Shown here in pieces: positions 1-6,287 of a DNA stretch of 10,844 nt. The DNA comes from an uncultured Terriglobus sp. (GTDB lineage Bacteria; Acidobacteriota; Terriglobia; Terriglobales; Acidobacteriaceae): the NCBI GenBank assembly GCA_937859825.1, contig CALMAP010000157.1:5060-15903 (forward strand), given 5' to 3'. The position numbers were made by a program, and so were the translations under genes. Each line of letters begins with the position of its first letter. Position 1 is the stretch's first letter. The notes under the pieces are model-generated. The model was not told where the DNA came from, searched no databases, and was given only the letters and a program-made list of their open reading frames with translations.

Positions 1-63
1 GCAAAAAAGGGAGCGAAGTCAGCCGCCAAGAAGGCCCCAACCACCAAGGCAGCGTCAGAGTAA
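1..63 (+). CDS. C-terminal tail of an unidentified Lys/Ala-rich protein (partial, 5' end outside window)
   Basis: Frame 1 reads 20 codons and ends in TAA at 61-63. The visible peptide, AKKGAKSAAKKAPTTKAASE, is basic and dominated by Lys and Ala with Pro/Thr. Such low-complexity tails are known on histone-H1-like proteins, HU variants, and the C-termini of some bacterial topoisomerase I or RNA-binding proteins, where they hold nucleic acid non-specifically. The fragment is too short to choose between these. It is accepted as coding because the tail composition is typical, a strong terminator hairpin begins 28 bases after the stop, and the next gene converges on it from the other side. Confidence 0.6.
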   Translation, partial: AKKGAKSAAKKAPTTKAASE

Positions 64-91
64 CAAATCATCCACTGCGTGAATTGCACGC

Positions 92-129
92 AAGAAAGCA
101 GGACAGAGAGCCCTCTGTCCTGCTTTCTT
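92..129. terminator. Bidirectional intrinsic terminator between convergent genes
   Basis: A perfect inverted repeat has 17-base arms at 92-108 and 113-129 (left arm AAGAAAGCAGGACAGAG) and a 4-base loop AGCC. On the plus strand the stem ends in a T-rich run (TTTCTTT, 124-130). On the minus strand it likewise ends in TTTCTT. It lies between the stop of the plus-strand gene (63) and the stop of the minus-strand ThDP enzyme gene (140), so it can end both transcripts. The U-tracts are interrupted by a C, so efficiency is inferred from stem length. Confidence 0.85.
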
Positions 130-139
130 TGCGCTGAAA

Positions 140-1906
140 TCAAAGGTATCTCAGGACAGTCGCTTCCAACTGCGGTGCCAGGTCCGGCGACATGCGATGG
201 AGCGGATTCGATTCCATGCCTCCGCTTTCGGTAACGCGGCTGGTGATCTTGGGAAAGTAGGTCTGTTCCGGGTCGATGTGGACCAGGAACGCGGTTGGGC
301 CCATGGAGTTCATGCGCTGCAGGAATGCAGAATCATCTTCATACTGTGGGCCGATGCGCATGACCGGAATTCCGTATGCCTCGAAAAGACTCTCCCACTT
401 AGGAATGCCCAGGCCGGTGCGGGTATCGCAGCCGACATATCTGCCGCCGAAGTAATTCTTCTGCGTCATCCGGATGGAGGCATAGCCATTGTCGTCAAAG
501 AGAAAGATCTTCAGGTTCAGGTTGTTGGCTGAAACGGTCCCGAGCTCCTGCAGGTTCTGGATGAAACCACCATCTCCCTCAATCAGGATTGTGCGGCGGC
601 CGCGCCCCGCGAGTGCCGCGCCGATCGCACCGCTGAGGCCGTAGCCCATGGAAGCAAGGCCCTTGTTGGTTACGATGCGCTGACCGTATTTCTGCGCAAA
701 CGTCTGCATCATGACCGTAAAGGCACTGCCGCTGGAGCAGGGAATCACGATGTCTTCCGGCGTTGTGAGCGCACCTAACTTGTCCGCGAAGATATAAGGC
801 GAGAGATAGCCCTCACCGGTATTGTTTCCGGCCTCGACAATTGGAAGCGCATCTCGTACTTCACGTGCGAAGTTAAGCCACTCGGAATACTCGCCAGTAC
901 CTTGCGACATAAGGTACTGCAGGACTGCGTTTGCGTCTCCGCAGACCGGCAGGGCGACTTTGGGATGGCCTTTCTCAAGCTCGCGCATGTCGCAGTCCAC
1001 CTGCACAACTTCTGCCACCGGGGCAAAATTCTGCCAGTTAAACCCGGTCTGCTGCATGCTGAGGCGCGTGCCCAGGGCAAGCAGCAAGTCGGTTTGCTGT
1101 AGCAGGATGTTGCTGAAACGCTGGCCCCAGGTGTTCGGCCTGCCGAAATACATAGGATGGTCGCTGCCCATGCGATCCATTGCATTCCAGGTAAGGAAGA
1201 CCGGAACGCCGAGCTGTTCCAGAGCATTCTGCAGGCGGCCCGCAACGTCGCGGTCAATACCTGCTCCCAGCAACAGAGCAGGGCGCGTTGCCTCTTTCAA
1301 TTTGCGTGCAATCCGTTCCAGCGTAGCTGCCCCGACGGCCTGAAAGGCCGGACCAGACATGGCAACTTCGGTATCCAGAGATCCACGCTCAACCTGCGTG
1401 GCCTGCACGTCAAGAGGAATCTCGAGAAACACCGGGGCTTTGCGGCCAGCGCGCCCACAGGCAACCATCTCCGCAAAGGTGCTTCGGTCTACCACCTTGT
1501 CGAGAAGCAGGGCTTTTTCGGTAATCGGGGTCGTGATGGCGACGCCGTCAATCTCCTGAATACCTCGCTGCCGGACGTTGCCTCGATTCAGGTCGGCGAC
1601 CTTTACCTGACCACCCAGCACCAGCAACTCGCGGCTTTCCAGATATGCGCCCGCAATGGCAGTGACGATGTTCGTAAGTCCAGGACCGGCTGTGACCATT
1701 GCAAAGGCCTTGGTGCCGAGATGTACTTCATTGAAGTATTCCGCAGCAATGCCTGCAGCCACTTCGTTTACAACCGGAATGCAGGTGAGGCGATGGCTGC
1801 AGCTTTCCAGCAGGTGCATGATGTTGCCGCCCGCGACAAAGAAGCAATGCGTATAGCCCAGGTTGACAAGCCAGTCAGCCAGAACGTCGGAATATTTCTG
1901 TGTCAT
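140..1906 (-). CDS. Acetolactate-synthase-like thiamine diphosphate (ThDP) enzyme, 588 aa
   Basis: Three-domain ThDP enzyme of the acetolactate synthase/pyruvate decarboxylase superfamily, likely cytosolic. The N-terminal PYR domain (about 1-170) carries the cofactor-activating Glu at E48 (PVVNEVAAG) and an acetolactate-synthase-like QEID at 117-120. A central Rossmann-like domain spans about 195-335. The C-terminal PP domain (about 365-550) has the Mg/ThDP motif GDGG at 444-447 closing at N473 (DDNGY). Length is normal for the family. The start at 1906 gives an N-terminus (MTQKYSDVLADWL) of the expected form. The frame stays open upstream to 2653, but that part lies inside the cyclase gene. 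ATG overlaps the upstream TGA by four bases (ATGA), implying translational coupling; a weak GGGGA precedes it. No IlvN-type regulatory subunit is adjacent, so a branched-chain amino acid role is unlikely. Known relatives with non-housekeeping roles include YerE (two-carbon transfer from pyruvate to a ketosugar) and IolD (cleavage of a cyclic dione). Substrate not determined. Confidence 0.9.
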   Translation of the reverse strand: MTQKYSDVLADWLVNLGYTHCFFVAGGNIMHLLESCSHRLTCIPVVNEVAAGIAAEYFNEVHLGTKAFAMVTAGPGLTNIVTAIAGAYLESRELLVLGGQVKVADLNRGNVRQRGIQEIDGVAITTPITEKALLLDKVVDRSTFAEMVACGRAGRKAPVFLEIPLDVQATQVERGSLDTEVAMSGPAFQAVGAATLERIARKLKEATRPALLLGAGIDRDVAGRLQNALEQLGVPVFLTWNAMDRMGSDHPMYFGRPNTWGQRFSNILLQQTDLLLALGTRLSMQQTGFNWQNFAPVAEVVQVDCDMRELEKGHPKVALPVCGDANAVLQYLMSQGTGEYSEWLNFAREVRDALPIVEAGNNTGEGYLSPYIFADKLGALTTPEDIVIPCSSGSAFTVMMQTFAQKYGQRIVTNKGLASMGYGLSGAIGAALAGRGRRTILIEGDGGFIQNLQELGTVSANNLNLKIFLFDDNGYASIRMTQKNYFGGRYVGCDTRTGLGIPKWESLFEAYGIPVMRIGPQYEDDSAFLQRMNSMGPTAFLVHIDPEQTYFPKITSRVTESGGMESNPLHRMSPDLAPQLEATVLRYL

Positions 1907-2979
1907 GCAAATTCCCCAATCACGCGCTGAACGGCGGCTTCGACCAGCCGCAGGGTCTCCGAAGTGCGCGGCAGCTTCTGCAGAGTCACCGTGCCATCCC
2001 TTTCGATCAGGATGAGCGCGTAAAAATCCTGACCGTGCTTCTTGTCTGAGACGAAGCGTTCCATTACGTCTGCCAAGTCCAGTGTTCGGAGTGTTGCCGC
2101 CACGGATGGATCGGTACGGACCATCGCGCGCAGGTGTTCCGAAAGCTGTGCCACGTGCGGTGCTTTTGCATAGTCCACGCCGCGCATCTGCTGAAAGGCG
2201 ATGGCGCACTCGATCCCGAGACCCACGCCGATGCCATGCGCGATTGCGAAGTGCGAGGCTCCCTCGATTGCGTGGCCAAAGGTGTGACCGAAGTTCAGCA
2301 GCAGCCGTTCTTTCTTGTCGAACTCGTCGATTTCGATGAACCACTTCTTCGCGCGCAGACTGTTTACAATCAAGCCTTCCAACTGCGGCAGAGGCATATG
2401 CACCGCGGGCCCGTAAGACATGTGTGTCTCGAACGATTCGGCACCGCGGCAGAAGCAGATTTTTACCGCTTCTATCAATCCGCTGGCCTGCTGGTCCGCA
2501 GGCAGTGTCTTCACAAATTCGGGGTCGATCAGCACGCGCTCCGGCGGGTGAAAGGTGCCGACCAGGTTCTTGTACGCGCCCACATTGATGCTGCTCTTGC
2601 CGCCGATGCAGGAGTCCACCATGGCAAGCACCGTGGTCGGCACGTAGGTCCACCGCAGGCCGCGCATGTACACCGACGCAATAAACGCGGAAACATCCTG
2701 CGTGATACCACCCCCAATTGCGACCAGTTGCGAGCCGCGAGTCACGCCACGACGTCGCATGCCCTCGATGAATGCGGGTGTGGCCTCGAGAGACTTGTTC
2801 GTTTCGACCGCTTCGAGGAAGGTGGCCTCCACCCGCATGTCTGCAAGCAGGGGACGAAAGAAGGCATCGCTCAGGACCGCGGCCTGCGCAAAACCGGCTG
2901 TCCAGGCACGGAAAGCACCACCGGCAATCTCAACAGAGTAGCTTCCGGACGACGACTGAATGTCAAACCATGCGGACAT
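1903..2979 (-). CDS. 3-Dehydroquinate-synthase-like sugar phosphate cyclase, 358 aa, probably not AroB
   Basis: NAD- and metal-dependent cyclase of the dehydroquinate synthase superfamily, which turns a sugar phosphate into a carbocycle. Visible motifs: GGG 89-91 with D95 (NAD site), VPTTVLAMVDS 113-123, GGKSSIN 126-132, K137-N138, E170 (first metal ligand in ASGLIEAVK), R225 and N229, GHTFGHAIE 231-239 (H232 metal ligand, H236 active site) and H248 (third metal ligand). AroB proteins normally read HGEAV around the last histidine and DEREtGLR before the GHT motif; here they are HGIGV and DEFDKKER. This favours a specialised cyclase (2-deoxy-scyllo-inosose, epi-valiolone or lipopolysaccharide-locus type) over the shikimate enzyme; which one is unknown. 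Length matches the family. The start at 2979 overlaps the SDR gene by 17 bases. The frame is open further to 3126, but those 49 residues have no family character and lie inside the SDR gene. Its stop overlaps the next start by four bases. Confidence 0.88.
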   Translation of the reverse strand: MSAWFDIQSSSGSYSVEIAGGAFRAWTAGFAQAAVLSDAFFRPLLADMRVEATFLEAVETNKSLEATPAFIEGMRRRGVTRGSQLVAIGGGITQDVSAFIASVYMRGLRWTYVPTTVLAMVDSCIGGKSSINVGAYKNLVGTFHPPERVLIDPEFVKTLPADQQASGLIEAVKICFCRGAESFETHMSYGPAVHMPLPQLEGLIVNSLRAKKWFIEIDEFDKKERLLLNFGHTFGHAIEGASHFAIAHGIGVGLGIECAIAFQQMRGVDYAKAPHVAQLSEHLRAMVRTDPSVAATLRTLDLADVMERFVSDKKHGQDFYALILIERDGTVTLQKLPRTSETLRLVEAAVQRVIGEFA

Positions 2980-3685
2980 GACTGAATCCCAGATCTGCGG
3001 CGATGAATTGCCCGGTAATCCCCGTGTTTTCGGGCGAGCAAAGGTAGAGCACGGCGGAGGCGACGTCCTGCAGCGTGGAAAGTCTTCCGAAGCGCGTGGC
3101 TGAAGTAAGCCGTTCGATCTGCTCATCGGAAAGGTTCTGCCGGGTCATGGGCGTCTCCAATGCACCGGGAAGCACAGCGTTGATCAGGTGTCCCTCGGCG
3201 GCCAACCCGGCGGCGGCAGACAGCACCAGGCCTTGCAGCGCCGCCTTGCTCATGCAGTAAGAGAGTTTGTTCTGCCGGGCGAGGTTCTGCCAGATGGAAC
3301 TGATGACGCACAGCCGGGCCGGTGCGTGTAGTTGGTTCTGCTTCAGCAGAAGCTGCAACGTGGCGAGAATGTAGAGGCAGTTCGCGCGATAGATGTCGAG
3401 GTGTGCTTCCAGGTCAACAGTGGTCACGCTGTCATTGCAGTTTGCGCCCTGTGCCCAGCACACCGCGTCGAACGGACCGGCTTTCGAGAAAACATCCGTA
3501 TCAGGCTCTGGCGCGAATGGATCGAAAGCGTAACAAGCAATGCCGGGGAGCAGTTTCGAGGAAACCTTGCGAGCGATGCTTGTGACCTGCCAACCACGCT
3601 CGGCTGCCTGCTTTGCGATGACGCTTCCGATGGCGCCGCTGCCGCCAAAGACAAGCAGGTGATGAGGCGAAGTGGGCTGCGACAA
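2963..3685 (-). CDS. Short-chain dehydrogenase/reductase (SDR), 240 aa, TTG start
   Basis: Classical SDR, an NAD(P)-dependent oxidoreductase acting on a ketone or alcohol in the cytosol. The Rossmann glycine motif is GGSGAIG at 14-20, preceded by strand LLVF. WAQGAN at 77-82 takes the place of NNAG, and N102 is in the region of the structural Asn. The catalytic set is S129/S130, Y143 and K147 (YCMSK), followed by PGALETPM at 173-180. Length is normal. The start is TTG at 3685-3683: no in-frame ATG or GTG occurs between the upstream stop (TGA, 3781-3779) and the glycine motif, and AGGA lies 8 bases upstream of the TTG. First gene of the operon; its 3' end overlaps the cyclase start by 17 bases. 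It probably oxidises or reduces an intermediate made by the cyclase or used by the ThDP enzyme (inference). The cofactor (NAD or NADP) cannot be assigned confidently. Confidence 0.9.
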   Translation of the reverse strand: MSQPTSPHHLLVFGGSGAIGSVIAKQAAERGWQVTSIARKVSSKLLPGIACYAFDPFAPEPDTDVFSKAGPFDAVCWAQGANCNDSVTTVDLEAHLDIYRANCLYILATLQLLLKQNQLHAPARLCVISSIWQNLARQNKLSYCMSKAALQGLVLSAAAGLAAEGHLINAVLPGALETPMTRQNLSDEQIERLTSATRFGRLSTLQDVASAVLYLCSPENTGITGQFIAADLGFSHVRMV

Positions 3686-3693
3686 TCTTGGGG

Positions 3694-3697
3694 TCCT
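3694..3697 (-). promoter_or_regulatory. Ribosome binding site supporting the TTG start of the SDR gene
   Basis: AGGA on the minus strand is separated by 8 bases from the TTG at 3685. It is the only Shine-Dalgarno-like sequence in reach and decides the start, since no ATG or GTG is available in that frame. Confidence 0.55.
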
Positions 3698-3752
3698 CGT
3701 AACCGGTTTGAGTGCACCGCGTGGAGCATTGACGTTCGCGGCAGTTAGCAGG

Positions 3753-3782
3753 AGGATACTTTGCGGAGAAGGCGAGTGTCAT
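3753..3782 (-). promoter_or_regulatory. Candidate sigma70-type promoter for the SDR-cyclase-ThDP operon
   Basis: In the 132-base gap between the TPR gene stop (3818) and the SDR start (3685), the minus strand has ATGACA (3782-3777, 5/6 to TTGACA), an 18-base spacer, and TATCCT (3758-3753, 4/6 to TATAAT). Transcription would start near 3746, giving a leader of about 60 bases. The match is moderate. The gap shows no T-tailed hairpin on the minus strand, so read-through from the TPR gene is also possible. Confidence 0.35.
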
Positions 3783-3817
3783 CCTTGCGCCGCCGCGTGT
3801 GGGCGAGTGGCGCCTGC

Positions 3818-6190
3818 TTACGGAACCGGGACCGCCTGGACTCCTGCGGGAACGGCGCGATCGTTGCGATGCTTGTCCTTGATCTGGCGGTACCTAGCAA
3901 ATTCGCGCTCGGCATCCGCAGTGCGGCCAAGTTTTTTATAAGCCGTCGCGAGTTGATAGTGTTCGTAGTCCTTCGTTGGATCCTGCGAGACGGCTGCTTC
4001 CAGATGCGGCACCGCATCTACGGCCTTGCCGCCCTCCAGCAGCAGCTTGCCTAACTGGTACTGCGAGTCCGCGTGCTCAGGATGTTTGCTGACTGTTTCC
4101 CGCATCAGTGCAAGCGCCTCATCTTTGTGTGAGGTCTGCGCGAGCGCATAGGCAAGTGCGCTCTGCACATTGGGCTCGTCCGGAGTAAGCGTGAGTTCCT
4201 GCTGCAGCTCAGGGACTGCGTCCGCAGGCCGGTCGAGATGGATGAGTGATTCGCCGACAAAGTAGTGCGCGGTGCGGAACGAAGGGTCCTCTCCGGTGAC
4301 ACGGTGGTAGCACCCGGCGCTGCCTTCAAAATTTTCTGCAACGAAGTAGACGTTGCACACCAGGGCGAGCAGATTGGTTGGCAGTTGCGACGCAACGAGG
4401 CGGTCGGCCAACGTGCTTGCCTCTTTGGCCTGGCCGTCTCGCGCAAGGGAAAGCGCGTAGGAGTAGACCGCGCGAGAATCGCCCATCGCGACGTCTCCCG
4501 CAGCTTTGAAGTTCGCCGCAGCGTTGCCGAAGCGGCCCAGGTCGAACTGCGACATGGCCAGCATCAGGTGGGCACGCGGGTCTTCCGGTGCTGGCATGGT
4601 TGCGAAGTACTGCGTGAGGGCACGGTCAACCTCTCGCGAATCGTTGAGCCGGTAGGCCGCCGAAGCGATGTTGCGCAGCAGTGGCGGCGCGGGCGTGCCC
4701 CACTGCTCGGCCTGGCGAAAATCCTGCAGTGCCTGCGCGTATTGCTGTTGCCTGGCTTCGGCAGTGCCCAAGTCGTTGTACGTGCTGGAAAGGACTGTTT
4801 TAAGCTGCCTTTCCGCAGAGCGGAGTTCCAGAGAGATGTTGTTCTCGCCGGGTTGGTCTACAAGGGCTCCGGTGGCGGTTGCGCGATCTCCGGCCAGTAC
4901 GTTGAGCGACGATTTCTCGGGCTGCTGTTCAGGGTTTGCCTGGGCTGTTTCCTGCTTTTCCGCGATGGATGCCGATGCCTGCGCGACCCCAAGTTTCTCG
5001 GTGCGCCGGTAGTCCGCAAGCAGGCGTTCGCCTTTTTCGCGATCTCCGCGGGCGATCAGCAGGCGGCCCAGCGTAAAGTATGCACGCCGAATCTGATAGT
5101 GATTGCGTGCCTCGTCCGCACCGGTAAGCTCGATGGCTTTACGCAGGAAACGAATGGCGTCATCGGTGCGGCGCTCACGGTTCGCGTTCTGGCCCAGATA
5201 GATCCAGGCCTCTGGCTCGGATGGATCGGTCTTCGTGGCTGCAAGCAGGTGACGGTCTGACGCGGCGAGATCAGACCCGTCTGTGGATTCAAGCGCACCC
5301 AGGTAGAAGTTGCTCAGGTACTCCTGTGGGTTTTGCTCTACGGATCTACGAAGATGCAGAAAGCTCTCCGAGTTCGGACCCCACTCATTCATCTGCAGGT
5401 TCACGAGGCCGAGAAAGAACTCCGCGTGGGTCGCTCGCGGGTCCTTTGCAAGTGCGGCGCGAAATTCTTCTGCTGCTTCGGAAAGATATCCGGCCTCGCG
5501 GTAGGCATCGCCAACGGCCACATGCCAGATTGCGGCACCGTCCGATCCGCCAATAAGGCGACGGAATATCTGGTCGGCACGCGTCTTGTCGTGAATCGCC
5601 AGCAAGCAGGACCCGAGCGCAAATGCGACAGACGGATTGCTGTCGAGTTCCAGGGCTTTGGTTAGCGAGGCAACGGCTTCGCGGTCGCGGCCGGCACTCC
5701 GCAAGGCGCTCCCGAGCGTCGTCCAGGCGCGAGGATTAGACGGCTCAGCATCGGCGGCTGCCCGCGCAAGCTCCACAGCTTCCTGAGGATGACCGTCACG
5801 GGCGAGCAGCGCCGCGAGACGCAGTTGCAGGGCACCGTCCGCATGCATCGCAAGTGACTGGCGGTCGAGGTCGATCGCCTCTTTCATTCTGCCCTCGCCT
5901 GCGGCGATGTTGCCGAGCAGCGAGAGGACTTCTGCAATCAGTTCACGCGACGACGAGGCAATCACGCCGGGGTCGCCGGACTGCACCGCCGCGCTCTGCA
6001 GATGGGTGAGCAGATCAAGTCGTGCCGTGGGCGCGGTAGCTGTCACGGGAGAGAGTGCCTTCGCAGCCGGACGTGAGGTGTGCGCTGGCCGCTTCGCCTG
6101 CGGAGACGCGGAAAGAGGGCAGAGCAAGCAAAGCGTTGCCGCGATCCAGCGGGATGAGAGCAGGTTGCGGCGAGAAAAACCTATGTACAT
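3818..6190 (-). CDS. Exported tetratricopeptide-repeat (TPR) protein, 790 aa
   Basis: Protein with a Sec-type signal peptide (basic MYIGFSRRNLLSSR, hydrophobic core WIAATLCLLCPL, likely cleavage near SASPQA, residue 32) followed by a Pro/Ala-rich stretch to about 55. Two blocks of TPR helices follow, roughly 85-395 and 465-770, with typical TPR signatures such as AWTTLGSALRSAGRDREAVA (155-174) and YQLGKLLLEGGKAVDAVPHL (711-730). A Gln/Ala-rich linker at about 400-460 divides them. TPRs bind other proteins; no catalytic domain is seen. It is probably periplasmic or attached to the envelope; no convincing lipobox is present. The start at 6190 was chosen because the signal peptide begins there and the longer frame to 6271 would begin inside a terminator hairpin. 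No clear Shine-Dalgarno sequence precedes the ATG. It lies 97 bases downstream of the Oar-like receptor gene on the same strand, so a role in a receptor-linked complex is a reasonable inference. The partner is unknown. Confidence 0.88.
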   Translation of the reverse strand: MYIGFSRRNLLSSRWIAATLCLLCPLSASPQAKRPAHTSRPAAKALSPVTATAPTARLDLLTHLQSAAVQSGDPGVIASSSRELIAEVLSLLGNIAAGEGRMKEAIDLDRQSLAMHADGALQLRLAALLARDGHPQEAVELARAAADAEPSNPRAWTTLGSALRSAGRDREAVASLTKALELDSNPSVAFALGSCLLAIHDKTRADQIFRRLIGGSDGAAIWHVAVGDAYREAGYLSEAAEEFRAALAKDPRATHAEFFLGLVNLQMNEWGPNSESFLHLRRSVEQNPQEYLSNFYLGALESTDGSDLAASDRHLLAATKTDPSEPEAWIYLGQNANRERRTDDAIRFLRKAIELTGADEARNHYQIRRAYFTLGRLLIARGDREKGERLLADYRRTEKLGVAQASASIAEKQETAQANPEQQPEKSSLNVLAGDRATATGALVDQPGENNISLELRSAERQLKTVLSSTYNDLGTAEARQQQYAQALQDFRQAEQWGTPAPPLLRNIASAAYRLNDSREVDRALTQYFATMPAPEDPRAHLMLAMSQFDLGRFGNAAANFKAAGDVAMGDSRAVYSYALSLARDGQAKEASTLADRLVASQLPTNLLALVCNVYFVAENFEGSAGCYHRVTGEDPSFRTAHYFVGESLIHLDRPADAVPELQQELTLTPDEPNVQSALAYALAQTSHKDEALALMRETVSKHPEHADSQYQLGKLLLEGGKAVDAVPHLEAAVSQDPTKDYEHYQLATAYKKLGRTADAEREFARYRQIKDKHRNDRAVPAGVQAVPVP

Positions 6191-6242
6191 CAGCAAAATC
6201 GAAAGTGGCCCTGACAATGATGGTACTGCTGGAACAAACACA

Positions 6243-6268
6243 AGGGGCAGGGCCGAAGCCCTGCCCCT
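6243..6268 (-). terminator. Intrinsic terminator with UUCG tetraloop after the receptor gene
   Basis: An inverted repeat has 11-base arms at 6243-6253 and 6258-6268. On the minus strand the RNA reads AGGGGCAGGGC, UUCG, then GCCCUGCCCCU, followed by U-rich UGUGUUUGUU. A C(UUCG)G loop is exceptionally stable. It lies 20 bases after the stop of the Oar-like receptor (6288) and 53 bases before the TPR gene start. It should therefore limit transcription into the TPR gene or end the receptor transcript. Confidence 0.85.
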
Positions 6269-6287
6269 CATGCTGCTGCGGGATGGG

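Noticed and set aside
140..1906. Housekeeping acetolactate synthase (ilvB)
   Set aside because: No ilvN or ilvC neighbour, and it is translationally coupled to a cyclase; superfamily membership is clear but the ilvB role is not supported.
1907..2653. 249-codon N-terminal extension of the ThDP enzyme frame
   Set aside because: It lies entirely inside the cyclase gene in another frame, is Arg-rich with no family character, and the family N-terminus begins at 1906.
2134..2985. 283-codon plus-strand open frame opposite the cyclase
   Set aside because: Antisense shadow of a confirmed gene with His/Arg/Cys-rich composition and no recognisable domain.
2980..3126. 49-codon N-terminal extension of the cyclase frame
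   Set aside because: It overlaps the end of the SDR gene, is not like cyclase N-termini, and the start at 2979 gives a normal length.
4265..5260. 331-codon plus-strand open frame opposite the TPR gene
   Set aside because: Antisense to clear TPR repeats; high-GC coding on one strand produces such open frames; no motif seen.
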